Shown: positions 8,753 through 18,140, counted from the first letter of the stretch. The stretch: 64,000 bases of DNA from Azoarcus sp. CIB (GCF_001190925.1 NZ_CP011072.1:62001-126000); one strand, 5' to 3'. A program made the numbers and translations. Notes: generated by a model not told the origin, from the sequence alone.

Positions 8753-8804
8753 GTCGCACCCGGTCCGCTGGGCCGGCCAAGCGATCCGATACGGGAGAAG
8801 GACC

Positions 8805-9011
8805 ATGGAAGACAAGAAATCCGGCCTGCAGCGCCGTCATTTCCTGCTGACCCTCGGCGCCGGCGGCGCCGCTGCCGCGGCGGCCGTCGCGACGGTCGCG
8901 GGCAAGCCGGCCGCGGTCGCCACCCCGCTCGCACAGGCGGCGGGCGAAACGGGGGCGGAGCGCGGCGTCAGCGAGCACGCCCGCAACTACTACCGCACTG
9001 CGCGCATCTAG
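8805..9011 (+). CDS. small TAT-signal protein of the formate dehydrogenase region
   Basis: The 68-aa product is almost entirely a twin-arginine signal: QRRHFLLTLGAGG followed by an Ala-rich hydrophobic core, then a short tail ending HARNYYRTARI. It matches the pattern of small TAT-target proteins found just upstream of formate dehydrogenase alpha genes. A good Shine-Dalgarno (GGGAGAAGGACC) precedes the ATG. It is 14 bp upstream of the FdhA gene. Its role, perhaps in assembly or export of the enzyme, is not established. Confidence 0.85.
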   Translation: MEDKKSGLQRRHFLLTLGAGGAAAAAAVATVAGKPAAVATPLAQAAGETGAERGVSEHARNYYRTARI

Positions 9012-9025
9012 GCGGGGGACACGCG

Positions 9026-11932
9026 ATGCTTACGAGGAAATCCACCCAGGCGACGGGCGCGGCCCGTCAGCTGCGCAGCTCGGCGGCGCGGCACTTCGGC
9101 CAGACTATGGACCGGCGCACCTTCCTCAAGCGCTCGGGCCTCGGCATGGGCGCCGGCGCGCTGGCCGCACAGTTGCCCTACAACCTGATCGGCAGCGCCG
9201 ACGCGGCGAGCCCCGAAGCGGCGGGCGCGACCGGCGACGCGACCGTGCGTCGTACCGTGTGCACGCACTGTTCGGTCGGCTGCGCGATCGACGCGGTCGT
9301 CAAGAACGGCGTGTGGATCCGTCAGGAGCCGGTGTTCGATTCGCCGATCAACCTCGGCGCGCACTGCGCCAAGGGCGCGTCGATCCGCGAGCACGGCCAC
9401 GGCGAGCACCGCCTGAAGTACCCGATGAAGCTGGTCGACGGCAAGTACCAGAAGATCACGTGGGACCAGGCGCTCCAGGAAGTGGGCGACCGCCTGCTGA
9501 AGATCCGCGCAGAGTCCGGCCCCGACGCCGTGTACTGGATCGGATCAAGCAAGCACAGCAACGAGCAGGCCTACCTGCTGCGCAAGTTCGTGTCCTTCTT
9601 CGGCACGAACAACATGGACCACCAGGCGCGCATCTGCCACTCGACCACCGTCGCCGGCGTCGCCAACACCTGGGGTTACGGCGCGATGACGAACTCCTAC
9701 AACGACATGCAGAACGCGAAGGCGATGCTGTTCATCGGCTCCAACGCCGCCGAGGCGCATCCGGTGTCGCTGCTGCACATCCTGCATGCGAAGGAGAACG
9801 GGTCGAAGATGGTCGTCGTCGACCCGCGCTTCACGCGCACCGCGGCGAAGGCCGACTATTACGTGCGCATCCGCTCGGGCACCGACATCCCCTTCATCTG
9901 GGGCATGCTGTACCACATCTTCCAGAACGGCTGGGAAGACCAGGAATACATCCGCCAGCGCGTGTACGGCCTCGACAAGGTGCGCGAGGAAGTCGCGAAG
10001 TGGACGCCGGACAAGGTGCAGGAAGTCACCGGCATCCCCGAGGAACAGGTGCTGAAAGTCGCCGAGACGCTGGCGAAGAACAAGCCCTCGACGGTCGTAT
10101 GGTGCATGGGCCAGACCCAGCACACCGTCGGCAATGCCAACGTGCGCGCGATGTGCATCCTGCAGCTGGTGCTCGGTAACGTCGGTGTCGCCGGTGGCGG
10201 GACCAACATCTTCCGCGGTCACGACAACGTGCAGGGCGCGACCGACGTTGGCCCCAACCCCGACTCCCTGCCCGGCTACTACGGCCTCGCGGCGGGCTCG
10301 TGGAAGCACTGGTGCAAGGTGTGGGGCGTCGACTACGAGTGGGTCAAGGCGCGCTACGCCTCTGAAGACCTGATGACCAAATCGGGCATCACGGTGTCGC
10401 GCTGGATCGACGGCGTGCTCGAGAACCCGGAAGCCATCGACCAGCCCGGCGGCAACCTGCGCGCAGTGGTCTACTGGGGCCACGCGCCGAACTCGCAGAC
10501 GCGCGGCGCCGAGATGGTCGAGGCGATGAAGAAGCTCGACACGCTGGTCGTCATCGACCCCTACCCGTCGGCCACCGCGTCGATGGCGGCGATGGTCAGG
10601 AAGGACGGCGTCTATCTGCTGCCGGCGTGTACCCAGTTCGAGACCTCCGGCTCGGCCACCGCGTCGAACCGCTCGCTGCAGTGGCGCGACAAGGTCATCG
10701 AGCCGCTGTTCGAGTCCAAGCCCGACCACACCATCATGTACGCCTTCGCGAAGAAGTTCGGCTTCGCCGACGAGCTCGTGAAGAACATCCCGCTGGTGAA
10801 GGACAAGCAGGGCTGGGACGAGCCGGTGACCGAGGACATCCTGCGCGAGATCAACCGCGGCACATTCACGATCGGCTACAGCGGCCAGTCGCCCGAGCGG
10901 CTCAAGCTGCACATGCAGAACATGGCCACCTTCGACGTGAAGACGCTGCGCGCCACCGGCGGCCCGTGCGACGGCGACTACTTCGGCCTGCCCTGGCCGT
11001 GCTACGGCACGCCCGAGCTCAAGCATCCGGGCACGCCCAACCTCTACGACACCTCGAAGCACGTCATGGAAGGCGGCGGCAACTTCCGCGCCAACTTCGG
11101 CGTCGAGCGGGACGGCGTGTCGCTGCTGGCCGAGGAGGGCTCCGCCTCCAAGGGCGCCGAGCTGCAGATGGGCTATCCCGAGTTCGATGACGTGTTGTTG
11201 AAGAAGCTCGGCTGGTGGGACGAGCTCACCGACGCCGAGAAGGCCGCCGCCGAGGGCAAGAACTGGAAGACCGACCTCTCCGGCGGCATCATCCGCGTCG
11301 CGATGAAGAACCACGGCATGCACCCCTTCGGCAACGCCAAGGCGCGCGCGCTGGTGTGGAACTTCCCCGACCCGGTGCCGCTGCACCGCGAACCGATCTA
11401 CTCGCCGCGCCCGGATCTGGTCGAGAAGTACCCCACGCACGACGACAAGATGAAGTTCTGGCGCCTGCCGACGCTGTACAAGTCGCTCCAGGACAAGGTC
11501 AAGGACATCTCCAAGGAGTATCCGTTGATCATGACCTCGGGGCGTCTCGTCGAGTACGAGGGTGGCGGTGAGGAGACGCGCTCCAACCCGTGGCTCGCCG
11601 AGCTGCAGCAGGAGATGTTCGCCGAGGTGAATCCCAAGGACGCCAACGACGCCGGCTTCCGCAACGGCGACTACATCTGGGTCGAATCGCCGACCAAGGC
11701 GAAGCTGAAAGTCCGCGCGCAGGTCACGCAGCGCGTCGCGCCCGGCACCGTGTTCCTGCCCTTCCACTTCTCCGGCTGGTGGTCGGGCAAGGACATGCTC
11801 GAGTTCTACCCGGAAGGGGCGGCGCCGATCGTGCGCGGGGAATCGGTCAACCACGCGACGACCTACGGCTACGACTCGGTGACGATGATGCAGGAAACCA
11901 AGACGACGCTTTGCCGCGTGTCGAAGGCCTGA
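9026..11932 (+). CDS. fdhA: formate dehydrogenase catalytic (alpha) subunit
   Basis: This 968-aa molybdopterin oxidoreductase oxidises formate to CO2 at a Mo (or W) bis-MGD centre. A TAT signal (DRRTFLKRSGLG, about residues 29-40) predicts export of the folded enzyme to the periplasm. Cys79, Cys82, Cys86 and Cys114 form the N-terminal [4Fe-4S] site. The active-site block HQARICHSTTVAG places Cys204 where Escherichia coli enzymes carry selenocysteine, so no recoding is needed. The C-terminal dinucleotide-binding domain includes LIMTSGRLVEYEGGGEETRSN. The ATG at 9026 follows GGCGGGGGA; an internal ATG (9107) directly before the RR motif is a less likely start. FdhB, a lipoprotein and cytochrome b FdhC follow, giving a membrane-bound respiratory complex. 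Confidence 0.97.
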   Translation: MLTRKSTQATGAARQLRSSAARHFGQTMDRRTFLKRSGLGMGAGALAAQLPYNLIGSADAASPEAAGATGDATVRRTVCTHCSVGCAIDAVVKNGVWIRQEPVFDSPINLGAHCAKGASIREHGHGEHRLKYPMKLVDGKYQKITWDQALQEVGDRLLKIRAESGPDAVYWIGSSKHSNEQAYLLRKFVSFFGTNNMDHQARICHSTTVAGVANTWGYGAMTNSYNDMQNAKAMLFIGSNAAEAHPVSLLHILHAKENGSKMVVVDPRFTRTAAKADYYVRIRSGTDIPFIWGMLYHIFQNGWEDQEYIRQRVYGLDKVREEVAKWTPDKVQEVTGIPEEQVLKVAETLAKNKPSTVVWCMGQTQHTVGNANVRAMCILQLVLGNVGVAGGGTNIFRGHDNVQGATDVGPNPDSLPGYYGLAAGSWKHWCKVWGVDYEWVKARYASEDLMTKSGITVSRWIDGVLENPEAIDQPGGNLRAVVYWGHAPNSQTRGAEMVEAMKKLDTLVVIDPYPSATASMAAMVRKDGVYLLPACTQFETSGSATASNRSLQWRDKVIEPLFESKPDHTIMYAFAKKFGFADELVKNIPLVKDKQGWDEPVTEDILREINRGTFTIGYSGQSPERLKLHMQNMATFDVKTLRATGGPCDGDYFGLPWPCYGTPELKHPGTPNLYDTSKHVMEGGGNFRANFGVERDGVSLLAEEGSASKGAELQMGYPEFDDVLLKKLGWWDELTDAEKAAAEGKNWKTDLSGGIIRVAMKNHGMHPFGNAKARALVWNFPDPVPLHREPIYSPRPDLVEKYPTHDDKMKFWRLPTLYKSLQDKVKDISKEYPLIMTSGRLVEYEGGGEETRSNPWLAELQQEMFAEVNPKDANDAGFRNGDYIWVESPTKAKLKVRAQVTQRVAPGTVFLPFHFSGWWSGKDMLEFYPEGAAPIVRGESVNHATTYGYDSVTMMQETKTTLCRVSKA

Positions 11933-11948
11933 GCAAGGGGACAAACAA

Positions 11949-12554
11949 ATGGCACGCATGAAATTCCTGTGTGACGCCGAGCGCTGCATCGAGTGCAACG
12001 GCTGCGTCACCGCCTGCAAGAACGAGCACGAGGTGCCGTGGGGCGTAAACCGCCGACGCGTCGTCACGATCAACGACGGGGTGCCGGGCGAGCGCTCGAT
12101 GTCGGTCGCCTGCATGCATTGCGCCGATGCGCCGTGCATCGCGGTATGCCCGACCAACGTGATCTACCAGACCGAGGAAGGCGTCGTCCTGCATGACAAG
12201 GACGGCTGCATCGGCTGCGGCTACTGCTTCTACGCCTGTCCCTTCGGCGCGCCGCAGTTCCCCAACGGCCCGGCGGCTTTCGGTGCGCGCGGCAAGATGG
12301 ACAAATGCACCTTCTGCGCCGGCGGCCCCGAGGAGAACGGCTCGCAGGCCGAGTTCGACAAGTACGGCCGCAACCGCCTGGCCGAAGGCAAGCTGCCGCT
12401 GTGCGCCGAGATGTGTTCGACCAAGGCGCTGCTCGCCGGCGATGCGACCGAGATCTCCGATATCTTCCGCGACCGCGTCCTGCGCCGCGGCAAGGGCGTC
12501 GAGGCCTGGGGCTGGATGACCGCCTACGGCAAGGAAAAGGAGGGGGCGAAATGA
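11949..12554 (+). CDS. fdhB: formate dehydrogenase iron-sulfur (beta) subunit
   Basis: The 201-aa protein passes electrons from FdhA to the cytochrome b subunit. It holds four Cys sets for [4Fe-4S] clusters: C13/C16/C19/C23, C55/C58/C63/C67, C87/C90/C93/C97 and C120/C123/C152/C156. It is shorter than Escherichia coli FdnH/FdoH and lacks their C-terminal membrane helix, so it is probably held by FdhA and FdhC and travels with FdhA through the TAT system. It starts 16 bp after fdhA and its stop overlaps the start of a small lipoprotein gene (ATGA, 12551-12554). Confidence 0.95.
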   Translation: MARMKFLCDAERCIECNGCVTACKNEHEVPWGVNRRRVVTINDGVPGERSMSVACMHCADAPCIAVCPTNVIYQTEEGVVLHDKDGCIGCGYCFYACPFGAPQFPNGPAAFGARGKMDKCTFCAGGPEENGSQAEFDKYGRNRLAEGKLPLCAEMCSTKALLAGDATEISDIFRDRVLRRGKGVEAWGWMTAYGKEKEGAK

Positions 12555-12775
12555 AAGCGCGCATTGCGTACGTGATTGCCGCCGTGTTCGCGGCCGCCCT
12601 TCTCGCCGGCTGCGGCGAGCAGCCGCAGGTCGGCAAGTACGAACAGGGCAAATATGCCGGCAAGGCCGACACCCGGCCGTGGGAGGGCGGAACGTTCAAG
12701 GGCGACAAGGGGGCCTGGGAGCAGGCCCAACGCGACCGCATCCGCGCGCAGAACGAATACAAGCGTGTCGAATGA
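12551..12775 (+). CDS. small lipoprotein within the fdh operon
   Basis: A 74-aa protein with a signal peptide ending in the lipobox LLAGC (Cys21). The mature chain of about 54 residues is charged (VGKYEQGKYAGKADTRPWEGG, then an Arg/Lys/Glu-rich C-terminus). It is translationally coupled to fdhB and followed 10 bp later by fdhC, so it is part of the operon. It may help assemble or anchor the complex. The role is unknown and I do not recognise a named family. Confidence 0.8.
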   Translation: MKARIAYVIAAVFAAALLAGCGEQPQVGKYEQGKYAGKADTRPWEGGTFKGDKGAWEQAQRDRIRAQNEYKRVE

Positions 12776-12785
12776 GGAGGCGGCC

Positions 12786-13790
12786 ATGAGCACAATCCTC
12801 GGACGGCGCAGCGGCTTCGGGCTGCTGCTGGCGCTGGTGGTGTGGCTGTTCATGCTGGGCAGCGGGTCGGCGCAGGCGCAGGCCGATCCGGCCGCAGCAC
12901 AGGTCGAGCGCCAGCAGGCGCAGCCGCTCAACAACGCCCCGATGTGGCGCGAGGTGCGTTCCGGCGAGGCGCACTTCACCACCGTGCGCGGCCCCGAAAC
13001 CGGCGTGCTGATCCAGACCGAAGGCCAGGTGTGGCGCCAGTGGCGCAACGGTCCCATGACCTTCTGGGGCGGCGTGCTGCTGCTGGTCGTGCCCACCGCG
13101 ATCGGGCTGTTCTTCGCGGTCAAGGGCGCGGTCAAGCTGCACGGCGCGCCGACCGGGCGCAGGATGCAGCGCTTCAACCGGTTCGAGCGCTTCGTGCATT
13201 GGGGCACCGCCGGCAGCTTCGTCGTGCTGGGCCTCACCGGCGTGTGCATCCTGTTCGGCAAGCACTTCATCGAGCCGGTGTTCGGCAACGCGGTGCTCGG
13301 CGGGCTGCTGTGGGCGGGCAAGACCGTGCATAACTACCTCGGCCCGGTGTTCGGCGTGTTCACGTTGGTGATGATCCTCGCCTTCCTGCGCGACAACGTG
13401 TGGCAGGCGATCGACAGCGTGTGGATCCGCAAGGCCGGCGGCATCGCCAGCGGCGAGCACGTGCCCTCGGGGCGCTTCAACTTCGGCGAAAAGACCTGGT
13501 TCTGGATCGGCGTGACCTTCCTCGGCCTGATCGTCGCAGGTTCCGGCCTGGTGATGGATTTCCCCAACTTCGGCCAGACGCGCGCGACGATGCAGCTCGC
13601 GAACATCATCCATGGCGTCGGCGCGATCCTCCTGATCGCCCTGTCGCTGGGCCACATCTACATGGGCACGATAGGCGTCGAAGGCGCGTACCAGTCGATG
13701 AAGACCGGCTACGTGGACGAGACCTGGGCCAAGGAGCATCACGAGCACTGGTACGACGAGGTCAAGGCCGGCCGTTCGGGCCATCCCTGA
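12786..13790 (+). CDS. fdhC: formate dehydrogenase cytochrome b (gamma) subunit
   Basis: FdhC is the di-heme membrane subunit that moves electrons from FdhB to quinone. The 334-aa sequence starts with a signal-like hydrophobic segment ending GSAQAQA, then a periplasmic stretch, then four membrane helices: around WGGVLLLVVPTAIGLFFAV, FVHWGTAGSFVVLGLTGV, VFGVFTLVMILAF and the two C-terminal spans FLGLIVAGSGLVM and IIHGVGAILLIALSLGHIYMG. Candidate heme histidines lie in FVHW, TVHNY, IIHG and LGHIY. A strong Shine-Dalgarno (GAGGAGG) precedes the ATG. It is the last gene of the fdh operon. Confidence 0.94.
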   Translation: MSTILGRRSGFGLLLALVVWLFMLGSGSAQAQADPAAAQVERQQAQPLNNAPMWREVRSGEAHFTTVRGPETGVLIQTEGQVWRQWRNGPMTFWGGVLLLVVPTAIGLFFAVKGAVKLHGAPTGRRMQRFNRFERFVHWGTAGSFVVLGLTGVCILFGKHFIEPVFGNAVLGGLLWAGKTVHNYLGPVFGVFTLVMILAFLRDNVWQAIDSVWIRKAGGIASGEHVPSGRFNFGEKTWFWIGVTFLGLIVAGSGLVMDFPNFGQTRATMQLANIIHGVGAILLIALSLGHIYMGTIGVEGAYQSMKTGYVDETWAKEHHEHWYDEVKAGRSGHP

Positions 13791-13941
13791 TCCGCCGCAT
13801 GCGGGAGGCGCGCCCCTCGGCCGCCTTCCGCGAAGACCCCTCCGTCCGCGCGGTTCCCCTGCGCGCTGTTCCCGACTAGACTGATCGGATAAAGCCGGCG
13901 CCCGCCGCCGGCCCCGACATCTCAACGGAGGAGACGTACTT

Positions 13942-14442
13942 ATGAGTACCGTGACCCTGGGTGGCAACCCGATCGAAGTCGCCGGCAAATTCCTGCAGAA
14001 GGGCGACACCGCCCCGCCGCTGTCGCTGGTCGGCGCGGACCTCAAGGACGTGACGCTCGCCGACCATGCCGGCAAGCGCAAGGTCCTCAACATCGTCCCC
14101 AGCCTCGACACCCCCACCTGCGCGACCTCGACGCGCAAGTTCAACGCCGAAGCCGGCAAGCTCGACAACACCGTCGTGCTGATCGTCTCCGCCGACCTGC
14201 CTTTCGCGTCGAAGCGCTTCTGCGTCGCCGAAGGGTTGGAGAACGTCGTCACGCTGTCGACGATGCGCGGGCGCAACTTCATGAAGGACTACGGCGTCGA
14301 GATCGCCTCCGGCCCGCTCGCGGGCGTCACCGCCCGTGCCGTTGTCGTGCTCGATGCCAATGACAAGGTGCTGTACTCGCAGCTCGTCGGCGAGATCAAG
14401 GACGAACCGGACTACGCGGCGGCACTCGCGGCGCTGAAGTAG
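13942..14442 (+). CDS. tpx: lipid/thiol hydroperoxide peroxidase Tpx
   Basis: This atypical 2-Cys peroxiredoxin reduces hydroperoxides using thioredoxin. The peroxidatic site is [15 protein letters not shown] (Cys60) and the resolving Cys94 is in KRFCVAEGL; length 166 aa is normal. It has its own 5' leader after fdhC with a GC hairpin (GCCGGC arms at 13894-13912) and a strong Shine-Dalgarno (GGAGGAG) before the ATG. No clear -35 box was found, so whether it is transcribed alone is uncertain. It is predicted to be periplasm- or cytoplasm-located without an evident signal peptide, hence cytoplasmic. Confidence 0.96.
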   Translation: MSTVTLGGNPIEVAGKFLQKGDTAPPLSLVGADLKDVTLADHAGKRKVLNIVPSLDTPTCATSTRKFNAEAGKLDNTVVLIVSADLPFASKRFCVAEGLENVVTLSTMRGRNFMKDYGVEIASGPLAGVTARAVVVLDANDKVLYSQLVGEIKDEPDYAAALAALK

Positions 14443-14579
14443 GCGCCCGGCGGAATCCGTTAGTGCAATTGGGTTTATGATGCGGGTACGGCGCGCGCGA
14501 CCGGTTTCCGGCCGCCCTGCCGTTCCGCATCCGGCTGGCGGAAACAGCCGCTTCCCGAGCCGTCGCCCGATGTAACAAG

Positions 14580-15830
14580 ATGCCGGACCCACTCCCGAAA
14601 GTCGGCGTCGAACAACTGCAGGTAGGCATGTTCGTGTCGCTGGACATGCCTTGGCTCGACCACCCCTTCCTGGTCAATTCCTTCCGCATCAACAGCGAGA
14701 AGCAGCTGCGGGCCTTGCGCGAACTCGGCCTGCCCCGCATCGCCTACGATCCCGCCCGCTCGGCGGTCGCGCCGCGCGAGTCGGCAGGCGCCCCGCCGGC
14801 GCCGCCCGCAGCGGCGCCCGGACCGGACAGCGGCACCCTGATCGCGGCCAAGCGCCAGGGCGCGACACGCATGGCGGAGCAGCGCGAACTCATCCGCAGC
14901 TGCGAGAAGGCCTACGGGCAATGCGTCGATTCGACCCGGAACCTGATCGCCGACCTGCTGCGCGAGCCCGCGGCGGCCACCGCACTGGCCGGTGCCATGG
15001 TCGGAGAGCTCACATCGACCTTCCTCGACGACCCCGGCGCGACCGTGATGCTGGTCGCCTCGCGCAAGCGCGACGATGCGACGAACCAGCACGCGCTCAA
15101 CGTCATGATCCTGACGATGATCCTCGCGAAGGGCCTGGGGCTGAAGCGCGAGGTGTTCGAAGCGGCCGGCATGGGCGCGCTGCTGCACGACATCGGCGCC
15201 AAGCGGATCAATCCCATCGTGTTGCGCACCAAGGAACGCAGCCGCCCGGAAGAGTCCCTCTACCGCATGCACGGCGAGTACGGACTGCAGATTGTCGGCA
15301 AGCACGTCTCGTCCTCGGTGTGCGCGATCATCCGCGAACATCACGAATGCGTGGACGGCAGCGGTTTCCCGGCCGGCCGCAAGGGTCCGGACATCAACCC
15401 GCTCGCGCGCATGGTTGCGATCGCGAACCGCTACGACAACCTGTGCAATCCCCATTCGCTCGCCGAGGCCCTGACGCCCGCGGAAGCGCTGTCGCAGATG
15501 TATGCGCGCGAGGCCGCGCATTTCGACGCCTTCATGCTGTCGACCTTCATCAAGGAGCTGGGGATCTATCCGCCCGGCTCCTTCGTGCGCCTGTCGACCG
15601 GCTCGATCGCGATCGTCGTTGCGGTCACGCGGGGCAACACGCTCAAGCCGACCGTGCTGGTGTACGAACCCGGCGTGCCGCGCCGCGATGCGCTGGTGCT
15701 GAGCCTTGCCGACTCCGACGAGGTCACGATCGACGCCGTGCTCAAGCCGCGCGGGCTGCCGCGCGAAATCGTCGATTACCTCAATCCGCGCATGAACCTC
15801 GCGTACTTCGCGCAGCGCGCGCACGGCTGA
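14580..15830 (+). CDS. HD-GYP domain protein with DUF3391, likely cyclic-di-GMP phosphodiesterase
   Basis: The 416-aa protein has an N-terminal DUF3391 (about 6-60), a Pro/Ala-rich linker (62-85), and an HD-GYP domain (about 160-345). Metal-site residues visible are His171 (NQHALNV), His203-Asp204 (LLHDIG), His231 (MHGEYG) and His254/His255 (EHHECVDGSGFP). The signature GxGYP reads GSGFP, so Tyr is replaced by Phe. A C-terminal domain of about 70 residues follows. HD-GYP enzymes hydrolyse c-di-GMP and affect motility and biofilm; activity here is inferred. It is convergent with pbpC across a 9-bp gap. Confidence 0.9.
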   Translation: MPDPLPKVGVEQLQVGMFVSLDMPWLDHPFLVNSFRINSEKQLRALRELGLPRIAYDPARSAVAPRESAGAPPAPPAAAPGPDSGTLIAAKRQGATRMAEQRELIRSCEKAYGQCVDSTRNLIADLLREPAAATALAGAMVGELTSTFLDDPGATVMLVASRKRDDATNQHALNVMILTMILAKGLGLKREVFEAAGMGALLHDIGAKRINPIVLRTKERSRPEESLYRMHGEYGLQIVGKHVSSSVCAIIREHHECVDGSGFPAGRKGPDINPLARMVAIANRYDNLCNPHSLAEALTPAEALSQMYAREAAHFDAFMLSTFIKELGIYPPGSFVRLSTGSIAIVVAVTRGNTLKPTVLVYEPGVPRRDALVLSLADSDEVTIDAVLKPRGLPREIVDYLNPRMNLAYFAQRAHG

Positions 15831-15842
15831 GGCTGCGCCTCA
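15828..15842. terminator. stem-loop formed by two convergent stop codons
   Basis: TGAGGC-TGC-GCCTCA is a perfect 6-bp stem whose outer triplets are the stop codons of the HD-GYP gene (+) and pbpC (-). It is placed as a shared bidirectional terminator, but no T tract follows on either strand. Confidence 0.4.
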
Positions 15843-18140
15843 CTCGCGGACGCTGATCTCCACGCTGTCGAAGCGGCCCGCTTCGTCCAGCGCCGTGATC
15901 CGGTACGGGCCGGCGACGGGAAATTTCCACAGCAGCGACCGGCCGGCCGCCACGCGCCCGACCTGCACGCCGTTCACGAGCCAGGTCAGGGTGTCTTGCC
16001 CGCCGCGGGCCTCCAGCCGCAGCTCGGGGGCAGGGCCGGTGCCGGCGCGACGTATCGTCTCCCCGTCGGTGACGCCGACGATCTTCAGTCCCGCCTCGGG
16101 CGCGACGGCATCCTTGCACGCCGGCGCCCATGCGGGGGGCAGGGCGTGTCGTCGGGTCCCGCTGTCCAGCCAGGGTTCGAGCGCGGCCGGCCAGCGTGCC
16201 ATCTCCACCGCGCGCATCTCGCCGGGCGCGCAGCCGGCACGCACCCGCAGGCCGCTTTCCGCGTCGCGGTAGTCCGTGTAACGGGGCGTGCCGCCGCGCA
16301 GGCGGTCGGGAAAGGTCGGCGGCGCGGCGCCGTTGAGGATCCAGGCGGTGCGCTGTTCGTGGCACAGCCCGGGCGGGAGGTCCGCGCTCCAGGTGCCCAG
16401 CGGCCAGCAGATCTTTGCCTGCGATACCCCCTCGGGCGGGACGCGTGGGCCGGGCGGCGCGCCATCGACCGCGGCGAAAACGTCGATCAGCAGCGGCGCG
16501 GCGATGTTCGCGCCGAAGAAACCGGGGTTGGGCGTGCCGTCGGGGCGGCCGACCCACACGCCCACCGTCAGGCGGTCGCTGACGCCGACCGACCAGGCGT
16601 CGCGGAAGCCGAAGCTCGTGCCGGTCTTGAAGGCGATGCCGCGCCGCACGCCGACCCCGCCTTCGACCGCGCGCGCCAGCGGCCCGCCCGATTCGAGGAT
16701 GTCGCGCACGATGAAGGCCGCGCCCGCGCTCATCATGCGCGTCTCCTCGAGCGGGGCGTCCTGCGCGTAGCGCGGCCGGGCGGCGATGCCGCCGCGCGCG
16801 AACGAGGTATAGGCGCCGACCAGGCCTTCCAGGCTCGTCGCGGCGCCGCCGAGGATCACGCTGAGGTTGGGCCCGGCGCCCCGCGGCAGTTCGAGCCTGA
16901 GGCCGCCGCGGCGCAGCTGCGCGACGAAGCGCTGCGGCCCGAGATGGTCCAGCACCTCCACGGCCGGCACGTTCAGCGACTTCTGCAGCGCCTGCGACAC
17001 GCCGACCGGGCCGCTGAAGTTCGCCTGGAAGTTGCCCGGCTGGTAGCCGGAAAATGACTGCGGTACGTCGGCCAGCAGCGATTCGGAATGGATCAGGCCC
17101 TCGTCGAGCGCCAGCCCGTAGAGGAAGGGCTTCAGCGTCGAGCCGGGCGAGCGCATCGCCCGCACCATGTCCACGTGCGAGAAGCGGCTCTCGTCGGCGA
17201 AGTCGGCGGAGCCCGCGTACGCGAGCACTTCCAGCGTCGCGTTGTCGACCACCAGCGCCGCCATCGACACGCGCGGCGGCAGCACCGACAGCCGCGATGC
17301 GATGAGCTGTTCGACCATACTCTGCATGCCCGCATCCAGCGTCGTCTCCACGCGCGGCTGGCGGGGGCGCTCGCGGCGCACGCGCTCGGCGAACAGCGGC
17401 GCGAGCAGGGGTTCGCGTACCGTCTGTGCGATCACCGGCTCCTCGCGCGCCTCGCGCACGCGCTCGGCGCCCCAGTGCGGCGCCATGCGCGCCAGCACCT
17501 TGTCGCGCGCCGCCCGCGCGCGTTCGGGATAGCGGTCCGGGCGCAGCAGCGAGGGGGCCTGCGGCAGCACCGTCAGCAGCGCGGCCTCAGATTCGGTCAG
17601 GCGTGCCGCGGGCTTGCCGAGATAGGCCCGGCTGGCCGCCTCGACCCCTTCGAGCACGCCGCCCATCGGCGCATAGCCGAGGTAGAGCTCGAGGATCTCG
17701 CGCTTGGACAGCCGCAGTTCCAGCTGCAGCGCGCGTGCCATCTGGCGCAGCTTGCCGCGCAGCGTGTGCGGCGTCGGATCGAGGATGCGCGCGACCTGCA
17801 TCGTCAGCGTCGAGCCGCCCGAAACGACACGGCCGCTGGTCGCCCACTGTCCCGCGGCGCGCAGCAGCGCCAGCGGATTCACGCCGGGATGCCAGTGGAA
17901 GAAGCGGTCCTCGTAGGCGATCAGGGCCTCGAGGTAGCGCGGCGACACCTCGTCCTCACGGACGGGATGGCGCCAGATGTGGGTGCGGTCGGGGAAGGCG
18001 CGCAACGGGGTGCCGTCGCGCGCCAGCACCACCTGCGCATGCGGTGCCGCGCGCCCGGGGAGGGGCGGCGGGAAGAGCTGGTCCGCCAGGAGCAGCAGGG
18101 CCAGCGCCGCCGCGAGCGCAAGGCGCAGGCGGTGGCTCAT
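15840..18140 (-). CDS. pbpC: penicillin-binding protein 1C
   Basis: This 766-aa bifunctional peptidoglycan synthase has an N-terminal membrane anchor (about 6-20), a GT51 glycosyltransferase domain (IAYEDRFFHWHPG with Glu77; GGSTLTMQVAR) and a transpeptidase domain. The active site is SPGSTLKPF (Ser334/Lys337), with SLN at 388-390 and the third motif KTGTS. A C-terminal domain typical of PBP1C (about 690-766, ending with the Ig-like SVEISVRE) completes it. Its ATG overlaps the stop of the alpha-2-macroglobulin gene (ATGA, 18137-18140). This A2M-PbpC pairing is known in many Gram-negatives and is thought to link defence against proteases with cell-wall repair. Confidence 0.96.
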   Translation of the reverse strand: MSHRLRLALAAALALLLLADQLFPPPLPGRAAPHAQVVLARDGTPLRAFPDRTHIWRHPVREDEVSPRYLEALIAYEDRFFHWHPGVNPLALLRAAGQWATSGRVVSGGSTLTMQVARILDPTPHTLRGKLRQMARALQLELRLSKREILELYLGYAPMGGVLEGVEAASRAYLGKPAARLTESEAALLTVLPQAPSLLRPDRYPERARAARDKVLARMAPHWGAERVREAREEPVIAQTVREPLLAPLFAERVRRERPRQPRVETTLDAGMQSMVEQLIASRLSVLPPRVSMAALVVDNATLEVLAYAGSADFADESRFSHVDMVRAMRSPGSTLKPFLYGLALDEGLIHSESLLADVPQSFSGYQPGNFQANFSGPVGVSQALQKSLNVPAVEVLDHLGPQRFVAQLRRGGLRLELPRGAGPNLSVILGGAATSLEGLVGAYTSFARGGIAARPRYAQDAPLEETRMMSAGAAFIVRDILESGGPLARAVEGGVGVRRGIAFKTGTSFGFRDAWSVGVSDRLTVGVWVGRPDGTPNPGFFGANIAAPLLIDVFAAVDGAPPGPRVPPEGVSQAKICWPLGTWSADLPPGLCHEQRTAWILNGAAPPTFPDRLRGGTPRYTDYRDAESGLRVRAGCAPGEMRAVEMARWPAALEPWLDSGTRRHALPPAWAPACKDAVAPEAGLKIVGVTDGETIRRAGTGPAPELRLEARGGQDTLTWLVNGVQVGRVAAGRSLLWKFPVAGPYRITALDEAGRFDSVEISVRE

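Noticed and set aside
9635-9640. Selenocysteine codon in formate dehydrogenase
   Set aside because: The active-site codon is a normal Cys codon, with no in-frame TGA.
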